Below are positions 1-7,277 of a stretch of DNA of 29,193 bases, piece after piece. The DNA is from an uncultured Anaerococcus sp. (GTDB lineage Bacteria > Bacillota > Clostridia > Tissierellales > Peptoniphilaceae). The notes beneath the pieces were generated by a model, which made no database searches, was not told where the DNA came from, and was given only the letters and a program-made list of their open reading frames with translations. The stretch is from the NCBI RefSeq assembly GCF_943912825.1, contig NZ_CALTUX010000025.1, positions 1-29,193 on the forward strand, read 5' to 3'. Made by a program: the position numbers and the translations under genes. The number at the start of each line of letters is the position of its first letter. The first letter of the stretch is position 1.

Positions 1-50
1 CAACTCCTTTTAATATCGTTTGTAATATTATATAGTTGAATTAATTATAA

Positions 51-74
51 AAAAGGGACATGGATGTCTCTTTT
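51..74 (+). terminator. Stem-loop terminator of an upstream gene
   Basis: A 10-bp stem (51-60 with 65-74, one G-U pair) closes a TGGA loop. The A-rich left arm and T-rich right arm are typical of an intrinsic terminator. It probably ends a transcript entering from the left edge and insulates the peptide locus. Confidence 0.55.
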
Positions 75-139
75 AATATTTCAATTTGCTTGTAAATTGT
101 AGATACAAATCGATTTGAATAATTAAAGGAGAGAAATAC

Positions 140-241
140 ATGAAAGTAATAATGAAGCCAAGACAGAATATTACAATTCAAACATGTGGTGTAGGTGGGG
201 TATCAAATTGCTGCGCAGGAACAACCACAACAACAAAATAG
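140..241 (+). CDS. RiPP precursor peptide, Cys/Thr-rich, 33 aa
   Basis: This short ORF was found by reading the gap before the radical SAM gene. It starts with ATG after a good ribosome site (AAAGGAGA, 8 bases upstream) and ends with TAG. The N-terminal part, MKVIMKPRQNITIQT, is Cys-free, basic and leader-like. The rest is a core with Cys16, Cys24 and Cys25, a Gly-rich CGVGG stretch and five consecutive Thr at 28-32 before a final Lys. A tiny Cys-rich peptide directly before a radical SAM/SPASM enzyme and an ABC exporter is the classic layout of thioether-forming RiPPs (sactipeptides, ranthipeptides). The MKxIxKP start resembles, from memory, clostridial Cys-rich peptides paired with CcpM-type maturases (Clo7bot group). 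There is no GG cleavage site. The precursor role is strongly supported by context; the exact modification is unknown. Confidence 0.8.
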   Translation: MKVIMKPRQNITIQTCGVGGVSNCCAGTTTTTK

Positions 242-258
242 TTATTTTTGAATGACTT

Positions 259-327
259 ATTAAGTCCCATTTTTAATATACTTGAATATGAAAATTTTCT
301 ATATTAATTATATTAATGGGACTTAAT
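259..327 (+). terminator. Inverted repeat between precursor and maturase, likely partial terminator
   Basis: A perfect 13-bp inverted repeat (259-271 with 315-327; the arms read TTAAGTCCCATT and AATGGGACTTAA plus one extra A-T pair) flanks a 43-base A/T loop. It lies between the precursor and maturase genes and is followed by an A/T-rich run. In RiPP operons such hairpins let most transcripts stop after the precursor, giving excess peptide over enzyme. That role is inferred here; RNA stabilisation is an alternative. Confidence 0.5.
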
Positions 328-354
328 TTATATGAAATTTATTAAGGAGGGTAT

Positions 355-1614
355 ATGTATAAAGAATCTAAATATAATCAATTTATAGAATTTGATGGTA
401 AAACTATTTTATATAATTTTTTAAGTTCAGCTATGGTAGAGATAGATAAAAAGAAATTCTACGAAAAATTAACACAAGCAAATAATAAAGATGATGAATT
501 TTTGCTTTTACATGATTATGGTTTTATTGATAAATGTAATGAGCAAATAAATCAAGTATTAAATTCTTACGACAAAGAAAAAAATGATAAAAGAACGATG
601 AATATAACTATTGAATTAACCAACTCTTGTAACTTTAGGTGTAAATATTGTTATCAAGAACATCTCACCAATTTTATAGACAAAGATAAATCAGATAATA
701 TTATCAAAATGATTAATAATAAAATAGAAGACGGTATAATTGCCTTACATATTCATTGGTTTGGAGGAGAACCGACATTAAATTTAAACCAAGCACTATA
801 TTTAGACAATGTAATAAAAGATGTTTGTGAGAAAAATGGAGTTAAGTACACAGCGAGCATGACTACTAATGGATATACAATAAAAGAGAACTATCCCAAA
901 TTAAGCTTACTTAAAATAGATAATTTCCAAATAACCCTAGATGGTATTGAGCCATATCATGATTTTACAAGGCATTTAGAAAATGGTCAAGCAACATTTA
1001 AAAAGATACTAGATAATATAAAATTTCTAGATGATGAGGGATATAGTGTAGTAATAAGATATAATGTGAATAAACGAAATTATAAAATAAAAGAATTTAT
1101 TGATTTAATAAAAAATCAAAGATTTAGCTCGAATATTAAGCTACATATACAAGGAACAAATAAGTTTGAAAATAGTGATGAAGTTGATGATCTTTATTTT
1201 GAAGATACAAAAGAATATTCAAAATATTTATTAAAAATCTATGAGGATTTGAAAGACGAAAATTATGAGATACCAAAATATAAAAACTTTGGAACAAATT
1301 GCTCATTTGATTGCATGAATAATTTTTATATTAATAGTGAATTAAAAATTCTCAGATGTTCTTCGTGCGATAATTCTAAAGAATCACAAATTGCAACTAT
1401 TAAGGACGGAACTTTAGTATTTAATAAAGAAGCGCTTGATAAAAAAGAGAAGTACATAGGATTTGAAAAGGATAAATGCGAAGAGTGCAATATGCTTCCT
1501 ATATGCAAGGGAGGATGTTATTTAAAACATAGCTTAAATCAAGATGAGTGTATTCCAGAAAAATATTTTGTAAAAGATTATGTAAGGTTATTATATGAAC
1601 AAGCAAAACGTTAA
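355..1614 (+). CDS. Radical SAM/SPASM peptide maturase
   Basis: This enzyme uses S-adenosylmethionine and Fe-S clusters to modify a peptide, probably forming thioether bonds on the adjacent precursor. The 419-aa protein has an N-terminal stretch of about 80 residues fitting a precursor-binding region. The radical SAM motif CNFRCKYC follows (Cys92, Cys96, Cys99), with GGEP at 137-140. The C-terminal SPASM domain has Cys316, Cys320, Cys335, Cys338, Cys375, Cys378, Cys384, Cys388 and Cys399, enough for two auxiliary clusters. The ATG lies 5 bases after AAGGAGG. Its last 20 bases overlap the ABC transporter gene, so the two are translationally coupled. The architecture matches CcpM/sactisynthase-like maturases. 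The family call is firm; the bond made and the residues modified are inferred. Confidence 0.9.
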   Translation: MYKESKYNQFIEFDGKTILYNFLSSAMVEIDKKKFYEKLTQANNKDDEFLLLHDYGFIDKCNEQINQVLNSYDKEKNDKRTMNITIELTNSCNFRCKYCYQEHLTNFIDKDKSDNIIKMINNKIEDGIIALHIHWFGGEPTLNLNQALYLDNVIKDVCEKNGVKYTASMTTNGYTIKENYPKLSLLKIDNFQITLDGIEPYHDFTRHLENGQATFKKILDNIKFLDDEGYSVVIRYNVNKRNYKIKEFIDLIKNQRFSSNIKLHIQGTNKFENSDEVDDLYFEDTKEYSKYLLKIYEDLKDENYEIPKYKNFGTNCSFDCMNNFYINSELKILRCSSCDNSKESQIATIKDGTLVFNKEALDKKEKYIGFEKDKCEECNMLPICKGGCYLKHSLNQDECIPEKYFVKDYVRLLYEQAKR

Positions 1615-3193
1615 GAAATTATACAAAGACCCAGAGATAGTAAATAAAAAGGAAGTTTTTAAACTAGTTATAGGCTATGTTATTTCATCTCTTGCTCTTT
1701 TAGCTATACCTATCTCCACAAAAATTCTTGTAGATGCAATTAGTAAAAAAGAAGAGCTTGGTTTTGATAAAATTAGTCTAATATTTTTAGCTGTGATTTT
1801 TTCTTCCTTGCTTATTTTTTATTTTGGATCTTATAAGGTAAAAAAGGCTAATTTAAAATTTTATGAAAACTTGGTAAATAAGATCTATACCAAGTCAGTA
1901 GCTATGTATCCATCTGACTACGAGACTTTTGATGCGGGATTTATTCATAATTTATACTATGGTGAAAGCCAAACTCTTGCGGCAAATCTTACAAATTTAT
2001 TTATTATCATGCCAGCTTCCCTTATTCAAGCTCTGATTTTTGCAAGTGTTTTAATGAATATAGATATTAAACTTAGCCTCCTTGTCCTAGTGAGTCTGCC
2101 TCTTTACATATTTTTGGTAAGCTTTAATGCGAAGAAGAGAACTGATTTAAATCAAGAAACTATAGTAACTAATGATCTTTTTGTCAAGACAACCAATAAT
2201 TTCAAGGATAATATTTCTCAAATCAAATTATCTGGAGCTAGGCACTTTTTTGAAGATAAGTTTAAGAAGGCTACAAGTGACAACAGGAAAAGTCATGAAA
2301 GATTTTACTTTTACTATTTCCTTGGTGAGAGGTTAAGCTCGCTTGTTACGAGCATCCTACCGATTATTATCCTAGCCTTTGGGGCAAAGGATGTAATAAA
2401 TAATAGGATAAGTCTAGGAACTATACTTATGTTTATAGAAATTGCAGCCTTCTTGTTTGAACCGTTGACTAATTTTTTCCATATTTTGACAGAAGCTAAG
2501 TCTATAAAACCATATTTAGAAAGATTTGAAAGTTTTGCTTATAAGATTAGTGAAGAAAATAAGCTTTATGATGAAATGTTTACTCCTACTAAAGACCTTG
2601 CTATTAAGAATTCTAAGGTTTTTTCTCAAACTTCTGACTTTCTTTACGATGTAGATATGGACTTAAAAGAAAATGGTCTTTATATCATAAAAGGTAAAAA
2701 TGGATCAGGCAAGTCTACACTGCTAAGACTTTTATCAGGTCTTAATTCAGCCAAAGGATTTGAAGGGGGAAAAGTTTCAATTCCTAGATTATACAAGGAT
2801 AATATTGCCTTCTTATTTTATCCCCTATTTAATTTTGAAGGGACAGGAAGAGAAAATATTATTTTTAATGAGGACATGGATATAAGATTTTCTGAGTTAT
2901 TGGAAGATGATGTTTATAATAAAAATATAAAAATTAACCCCTTAAACCTATCATCTGGTCAGGCTCAAAAAATATCCCTGCTTAGAGTCCTAAATTCTGA
3001 AAAAAAGGTGATTTTTCTAGATGAGCCAACAACAAATCTAGAAAGAGAATCTATAGAAAAATTAAAAAAATATCTAGAAGCTATTAAAAAAGAAAAATTA
3101 GTTATAATAATAATGCACAGCGACGAATATGATGAAATAGCTGATGGCATATATAAGATAGGTGATGATAAAAAGCTTATAATAGAAATGTAA
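1595..3193 (+). CDS. ABC transporter half-molecule, probable RiPP exporter
   Basis: A 532-aa fused membrane/ATPase subunit, expected to work as a homodimer in the cytoplasmic membrane to export the modified peptide. Residues about 20-300 hold roughly six hydrophobic segments. The ATPase domain has Walker A GKNGSGKST (367-375), a divergent signature LSSGQ (452-456), Walker B VIFLDEP (472-478) and the switch His508. It is shorter than typical exporters of about 580 aa because the region between Walker A and signature is compact. There is no N-terminal C39 peptidase domain, so leader removal must be done by another protease, if it happens. It overlaps the maturase gene by 20 bp. It could instead give self-immunity. 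The family is certain; the cargo follows from context. Confidence 0.85.
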   Translation: MNKQNVKKLYKDPEIVNKKEVFKLVIGYVISSLALLAIPISTKILVDAISKKEELGFDKISLIFLAVIFSSLLIFYFGSYKVKKANLKFYENLVNKIYTKSVAMYPSDYETFDAGFIHNLYYGESQTLAANLTNLFIIMPASLIQALIFASVLMNIDIKLSLLVLVSLPLYIFLVSFNAKKRTDLNQETIVTNDLFVKTTNNFKDNISQIKLSGARHFFEDKFKKATSDNRKSHERFYFYYFLGERLSSLVTSILPIIILAFGAKDVINNRISLGTILMFIEIAAFLFEPLTNFFHILTEAKSIKPYLERFESFAYKISEENKLYDEMFTPTKDLAIKNSKVFSQTSDFLYDVDMDLKENGLYIIKGKNGSGKSTLLRLLSGLNSAKGFEGGKVSIPRLYKDNIAFLFYPLFNFEGTGRENIIFNEDMDIRFSELLEDDVYNKNIKINPLNLSSGQAQKISLLRVLNSEKKVIFLDEPTTNLERESIEKLKKYLEAIKKEKLVIIIMHSDEYDEIADGIYKIGDDKKLIIEM

Positions 3194-3195
3194 GG

Positions 3196-3222
3196 AGACC
3201 TCGGAGAAAATGAGGTCTTTTT
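3196..3222 (+). terminator. Intrinsic terminator of the RiPP operon (first)
   Basis: A 7-bp stem AGACCTC/GAGGTCT (3196-3202 with 3212-3218) is followed by TTTTT. It begins just after the exporter stop codon. Confidence 0.75.
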
Positions 3223-3240
3223 ATAGACCCTTAACAAATA

Positions 3241-3268
3241 AGATCTCGTTTAAAAGCGAGGTCTTTTT
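3241..3268 (+). terminator. Intrinsic terminator of the RiPP operon (second)
   Basis: An 8-bp stem AGATCTCG/CGAGGTCT (3241-3248 with 3257-3264, one G-U pair) is followed by TTTTTGTTTT. It shares the 3' arm and tail with the preceding terminator, so the two look like a duplicated or back-up pair. Confidence 0.75.
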
Positions 3269-3312
3269 GTTTTAATATTTTTTAGCAAAGGGCCAGATCT
3301 GTGGATTTCTTA

Positions 3313-3341
3313 TTGGAAATTAGGCTTTTGGGGTATTTATA
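3313..3341 (+). promoter_or_regulatory. Candidate promoter for the hydrolase/CoA-transferase operon
   Basis: TTGGAA (3313-3318) lies 17 bases before TTTATA (3336-3341), 33 bases ahead of the hydrolase start. The match to sigma-A is fair, and the region after the tandem terminators needs a promoter. Confidence 0.3.
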
Positions 3342-3374
3342 TAAAAAGAATATTGTGCGCCAAAGGAGAAGATT

Positions 3375-4268
3375 ATGTATGAACTTAAGAAAGTAAGAAT
3401 TCCATCAGGGGAAACTATCGCTTATAGAGAGGCTGGTAGGGGTGATAAAAATATTTTATTAATCCATGGCAACCAGTGCTCTTCTACTATCTATGATAAT
3501 TTTATGAAAAGATATGAGGCAAGGGCGAAGCTTTATGCCATAGATCTTGCTGGTTTTGGGGAGTCTTCTTATAATAATCAGCACATAAAGATCGAAGATT
3601 GGGCAAGGGATGTGGATGAATTTATGGAGGCCCTTGGTATAGATAAGGCCATTATCGTGGGCCATTCTGCTGGCGGCGGTGTGGGCCTTAAGCTTGCTAC
3701 AGATTTTGGAGAAAGGGTAAGCCATTTAGTCCTCATCGCATCTGTGGGGGTAAAGGGCTTTTATCTTCCAAAATTAGATTCATTTTTTAAACCGATTCCA
3801 GGCCAATATGCCTACTCATACGAAGAAATTGCCCACCATCCTTCAATTTTATTTGTAGAAAAGCTCATTAAGGATGGGGCGAGGCTTTCTGCCAAAAATA
3901 TGTGGATGCAAAGCCTTTACAACCTTAGGTCTCCAGAAAAATCTCACTTTGAGACCTATATTGATGAATTTTTCAAGGAAAGGTGCTTTACAGACATAAG
4001 CGTAGCCCTTTGTCAGTTTAATATTACAGATGAACTAAGCTACCAAAAGGGAGATGGATCTATTTCAAAGATTAAGGCTCCTGTAACTTGGATAGCTGGT
4101 AAAAAAGATATGGTAGTCCCATTTCCTATCGCAGAAGATTCCATCAAATATTTCCCTGGCAAGGCAGAGCTTATCGCTCTTGATCAAGCAGGCCACATGG
4201 TTTTTAATGACGCTCCAGAAGAGTTTTATGGCCATGTGGATAGGATATTAAAAGAAACTGGGATATAA
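3375..4268 (+). CDS. Alpha/beta hydrolase
   Basis: A 297-aa cytosolic serine hydrolase of the alpha/beta fold. It shows an oxyanion-hole HGN motif (31-33), the nucleophile elbow GHSAGG around Ser98, a probable acid Asp245 (GKKDMVVP) and a catalytic His274 (AGHMVF). No signal peptide is visible. The start follows AAAGGAG by 6 bases. Only one base separates its stop codon from the CoA-transferase ATG, so both are probably translated together. That pairing suggests work on a small ester, thioester or acid connected with short-chain acyl-CoA metabolism. Esterase, lactonase and C-C hydrolase relatives look alike at this level, so the substrate is not assigned. Confidence 0.85.
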   Translation: MYELKKVRIPSGETIAYREAGRGDKNILLIHGNQCSSTIYDNFMKRYEARAKLYAIDLAGFGESSYNNQHIKIEDWARDVDEFMEALGIDKAIIVGHSAGGGVGLKLATDFGERVSHLVLIASVGVKGFYLPKLDSFFKPIPGQYAYSYEEIAHHPSILFVEKLIKDGARLSAKNMWMQSLYNLRSPEKSHFETYIDEFFKERCFTDISVALCQFNITDELSYQKGDGSISKIKAPVTWIAGKKDMVVPFPIAEDSIKYFPGKAELIALDQAGHMVFNDAPEEFYGHVDRILKETGI

Positions 4269-4269
4269 A

Positions 4270-5604
4270 ATGACAAAGTATAAAGATATTTATGATAAAA
4301 AAGTGATGACTGCAAGTAAGGCTTTGGATTTGATAAGAGATGGGGACTATATTTTCTCAGCCCAGGCTACAGCTGAGCCAATTGAAATCATGTCTAATCT
4401 CGGGCACTTAAAAGAGACTGGAGTAAGGGGTTGTGTCCTTGTGACTTGCCTACCCCTTAGGGATTATGATTATTTTCACGACCAAGATATGAAGGGAATT
4501 TTGGACCACCACGCCTGGTTTATGTCTCCTGGTCTTAGGAAGGCCTATGAGGAAAAGTTGGTAAGCCCTGTCCCACAAAGGTCTACGACTATTTTAAAAA
4601 AGATCCTAAAGAGGATTGAAAAGGAAAATAGGAGGCCGGTTGTAATTTGTACTGTATCACCAATGGATAGACACGGATATTTTTCCTTGTCCGTGTCAAA
4701 TGTTTACGAGATGGACCTTATAGAAGCTGGGGCCCTGACCCTAGTTGAGGTAAATCCAAATTTCCCAAGGACCTTTGGAGATAACCAGGTTCATGTGTCA
4801 AGGGTGGATGCCATAGTTGAGGCAAATCATCCAATTCCTACTGTAAAACTTGCTCCATATGGAGAAATTGATTCCAAGATCGGAGCCTATATAGCAGATT
4901 ATATAGAAGATGGGTCCACAGTCCAGCTTGGTATAGGCAATATTCCAAATGCTGTAGCCCATGAATTAAAAAGCAAAAAGCACCTGGGCATCCACACAGA
5001 GATGTTCACAGAAACTATGATAGATTTGATAGAGTGCGGAGCGGTTGATAATTCACAAAAAGGCCTTTTAAATGGCTATTCTGTAGCCTCCTTCACCCTA
5101 GGCAGCAAAAGGCTCTACGATTATATAGATAATAACCCAAGTGTCCTCTTTAAATCATCGACCTTTACCAACGACCCCTACACAATCGGCCTAAATAAGA
5201 AGTTTGTATCTATAAATGCTGCCCTAGAAATAGACCTCTACGGACAGGCGGCCTCAGAAACTGTTAATGGCCTGCCTTTTTCTGGCACTGGGGGCCAGTC
5301 AGAAACAGTAAATGGAGCCCAAAGATCAGAAGGGGGCAAGTCTTTCCTAGCTATGCACTCAACCTACACAAAAAAAGATGGTAATGGAAATGAAAAGACC
5401 TATTCAAAAATAGTTCCATATCTTTCAAAAAATCAAGCAGTAACAACATCTAGAAATGATGTAAATTACGTGGTTACAGAATATGGAGTGGCTGATCTTA
5501 CAGGCCTTACCCTAGGAGAAAGGGCCAGGGCCCTAATAGAAATAGCCCACCCTGATTTTAGGGAGGACCTTATTAAAAAAGCAGAAGACCTTAAGATTTG
5601 GTAA
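4270..5604 (+). CDS. Acetyl-CoA hydrolase/transferase family CoA-transferase
   Basis: A 444-aa enzyme of the family containing 4-hydroxybutyrate and butyryl-CoA:acetate CoA-transferases, which move CoA between carboxylic acids. It has the CoA-binding GIGNIPNA loop (221-228), IHTEMF (241-246) whose Glu244 aligns by position with the catalytic Glu of the Clostridium 4-hydroxybutyrate enzyme, and the Gly-rich GTGGQSETVNGA segment (339-350) followed by GGKSF. Length is normal. In fermenters such an enzyme recycles CoA and links acyl-CoA to acetate and thus to ATP. Acetate is a likely co-substrate, but the acyl partner cannot be read from sequence. The gene follows the hydrolase by one base and ends before a shared terminator. 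Confidence 0.88.
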   Translation: MTKYKDIYDKKVMTASKALDLIRDGDYIFSAQATAEPIEIMSNLGHLKETGVRGCVLVTCLPLRDYDYFHDQDMKGILDHHAWFMSPGLRKAYEEKLVSPVPQRSTTILKKILKRIEKENRRPVVICTVSPMDRHGYFSLSVSNVYEMDLIEAGALTLVEVNPNFPRTFGDNQVHVSRVDAIVEANHPIPTVKLAPYGEIDSKIGAYIADYIEDGSTVQLGIGNIPNAVAHELKSKKHLGIHTEMFTETMIDLIECGAVDNSQKGLLNGYSVASFTLGSKRLYDYIDNNPSVLFKSSTFTNDPYTIGLNKKFVSINAALEIDLYGQAASETVNGLPFSGTGGQSETVNGAQRSEGGKSFLAMHSTYTKKDGNGNEKTYSKIVPYLSKNQAVTTSRNDVNYVVTEYGVADLTGLTLGERARALIEIAHPDFREDLIKKAEDLKIW

Positions 5605-5610
5605 AAAGTA

Positions 5611-5635
5611 AAAGACCTCGGTTGAGGTCTTTTGT
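5611..5635. terminator. Bidirectional terminator between CoA-transferase and pgi
   Basis: A 9-bp perfect stem AAAGACCTC/GAGGTCTTT (5611-5619 with 5624-5632) has a GGTT loop. T runs flank it on both strands, so it can end the CoA-transferase transcript and the convergent pgi transcript. Confidence 0.8.
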
Positions 5636-5643
5636 TGTGCTAT

Positions 5644-6915
5644 CTAGTATCCTGGTTTACCAAGTAGTTTAAACATTGCTTTCTTATAAGCTTCTACTCC
5701 TGGTTGGTCGAATGGGTTTACTCCTAGCATGTAGCCTGATACTCCTACTGCTATTTCGAAGAAGTAGAAGAGTTCTGCTAGAGTTCTTTCGTTTACTTTT
5801 TCGATTTTGACCCTAATATTTGGTACTCCGCCTTCTACGTGGGCCATTGCTGTACCTTCCATGGCTTGTTTGTTAACGTAGGACATTTTTTTGCCTGCTA
5901 GGTAGTTTAGGCCATCTAGGTTGTCGGCATCTGTTTTGATTTCTATGTCTTTGTCTACATTTTCTACTTCTATTACTGTTTCAAATAGGTTTCTCTTGCC
6001 ATCTTGGATCATTTGGCCTACTGAGTGGAGGTCTGTGGTGTTATTTACACTTGCTGGGAAGATTCCCTTACCATCTTTGCCCTCAGATTCGCCATAAAGT
6101 TGCTTCCACCATTCAGCTACATATTTTAGCTTAGGCTCGTAATTTACAAGTACTTCGATTTCTTTGCCATTTTCATGGAGCATATTTCTTACTGCAGCGT
6201 ATTTGATGGCATCATTATCCATAGATTTTTCGCTAAATTTGTTCCTACCATCTGCAAAACCTGCCATGAATTCGTCTATATCAATGCCTGCTACAGCTAG
6301 TGGTAAAAGACCTACTGCAGATATTACAGAAAATCTTCCGCCTATATCATCTGGCACTACAAAGGTTTCATAGCCTTCATTTGTTGCAAGCTCTTTTAAG
6401 GCTCCCCTGGCCCTGTCTGTTGTGGCAAAAATTCTTTCTTTTGCACCTTCCTTGCCATATTTTTCCTCAAGGGCTTCTTTTAAAAACCTAAAGGCTATGG
6501 CAGGCTCTGTGGTTGTACCAGATTTTGAGATTACATTTACTGAATAATCCTTATCCTTGAGGTAGTCAAGAAGCTCTACCATATATTGGCTGGAAATTTG
6601 ATTACCGGCATAGATTACTTCTATTTCTCTTTTTGAGTCAAAGTAAGTGTCGCATGCCACATCTATTGCCTTGATACCTAGGTAGGACCCACCTATACCA
6701 ACTGATACGAATACATCAGAGTTTGCTCTGATTTTTTCAGCAGCCTTTTTAATTCTTTCAAATTCGTCCTTGTCATAGTCAACTGGCCTATCAATCCAGC
6801 CTAGAAAATCATTGCCTTTTCCATCTCTTTTCATAAGAGTATCAAAAGCATCAAGGGCTCTTTCTTCATAGTCTTTTAAATTTTCTAAGTTAACATTATT
6901 TAAATCTAATTTCAT
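5644..6915 (-). CDS. pgi: Glucose-6-phosphate isomerase
   Basis: Interconverts glucose 6-phosphate and fructose 6-phosphate in the cytosol (glycolysis). The 423-aa protein carries family landmarks: GIGGSYLGI near residue 75, SKSGTTTEP for phosphate binding, GGRFSVISAVGLLPLA, EWWKQLYGESEGKDGKGI and GVNPFDQPGVEAYK near the C-terminus. It matches Bacillus-type enzymes throughout but stops about 20-25 residues earlier, right after LGKPGY. The shortened tail has no known catalytic residue, so activity is expected. The start follows TAGGAGGC by 5 bases. The gene stands alone and converges on the CoA-transferase operon. Confidence 0.95.
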   Translation of the reverse strand: MKLDLNNVNLENLKDYEERALDAFDTLMKRDGKGNDFLGWIDRPVDYDKDEFERIKKAAEKIRANSDVFVSVGIGGSYLGIKAIDVACDTYFDSKREIEVIYAGNQISSQYMVELLDYLKDKDYSVNVISKSGTTTEPAIAFRFLKEALEEKYGKEGAKERIFATTDRARGALKELATNEGYETFVVPDDIGGRFSVISAVGLLPLAVAGIDIDEFMAGFADGRNKFSEKSMDNDAIKYAAVRNMLHENGKEIEVLVNYEPKLKYVAEWWKQLYGESEGKDGKGIFPASVNNTTDLHSVGQMIQDGKRNLFETVIEVENVDKDIEIKTDADNLDGLNYLAGKKMSYVNKQAMEGTAMAHVEGGVPNIRVKIEKVNERTLAELFYFFEIAVGVSGYMLGVNPFDQPGVEAYKKAMFKLLGKPGY

Positions 6916-6940
6916 ATTGCCTCCTATCCTTCTTTATATG

Positions 6941-6972
6941 ATTATACCCTTAAAGGTAATTTCTTATAACAA
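6941..6972 (-). promoter_or_regulatory. Candidate pgi promoter
   Basis: On the minus strand a perfect TATAAT (6946-6941) lies 26 bases upstream of the pgi start. The -35 is unclear: TTATAA sits at 17 bases and TTGTTA at 20 bases. Confidence 0.4.
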
Positions 6973-7026
6973 ATTATATTTATTAAAAAACAATCTTTAA
7001 TCACTAGTCTGCATAATATTTCAAAA

Positions 7027-7041
7027 TGAAAATCATTATCA
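7027..7041. promoter_or_regulatory. Fur-box-like site
   Basis: TGAAAATCATTATCA matches the 7-1-7 Fur palindrome TGATAATNATTATCA with one mismatch. A possible promoter, TTATCA (7036-7041) then TATATT (7060-7065, spacing 18), overlaps it on the plus strand toward rubrerythrin. Fur/PerR family control is inferred from this match. Confidence 0.5.
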
Positions 7042-7140
7042 ATAGCAAAAGTATGAGTGTATATTATAAGAAAACGAGCCTAATTAATTTCTATATACCC
7101 TCGAAAATTAGTATTTTAAATGAATTTTACAAGGGAGCAG

Positions 7141-7161
7141 TGATAATGATAATGATTATAC
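7141..7161. promoter_or_regulatory. Fur/PerR-box-like site upstream of rubrerythrin
   Basis: The run holds TGATAATGATTATAC (7147-7161), intermediate between the Fur (TGATAATNATTATCA) and PerR (TTATAATNATTATAA) 7-1-7 consensus, and an overlapping TGATAATGATAATGA. It lies about 40 bases upstream of the rubrerythrin -35, fitting iron or peroxide control of an oxidative-stress gene. Confidence 0.5.
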
Positions 7162-7199
7162 ATATCATATTTAGAAAGATTAAAACTTTAGAATCATTC

Positions 7200-7228
7200 T
7201 TGACATTTCGTATAATTAATAATATAGT
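7200..7228 (+). promoter_or_regulatory. Rubrerythrin promoter
   Basis: A perfect TTGACA (7200-7205), 17-base spacer and TATAGT (7223-7228) predict transcription from about 7235. This is the closest sigma-A match found on the plus strand here. Confidence 0.75.
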
Positions 7229-7277
7229 GTGAATAACAGGTGATATGAAGTCACGAAAAAATATAAAGGAGATTATT

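Noticed and set aside
923..926. Search for tRNA, riboswitch or rRNA genes over the whole window
   Set aside because: I saw no cloverleaf with a GTTCRA-type T arm and CCA end, nor a known riboswitch core in any leader. A covariance-model scan would be decisive.
7026..7232. Plus-strand 68-codon open frame upstream of rubrerythrin
   Set aside because: It overlaps two Fur-like boxes and the rubrerythrin -35/-10 elements, has no clear ribosome site, and has low-complexity Ile/Met/Lys content. An internal GTG at 7140 has an AAGGGAG upstream but gives only 30 residues.
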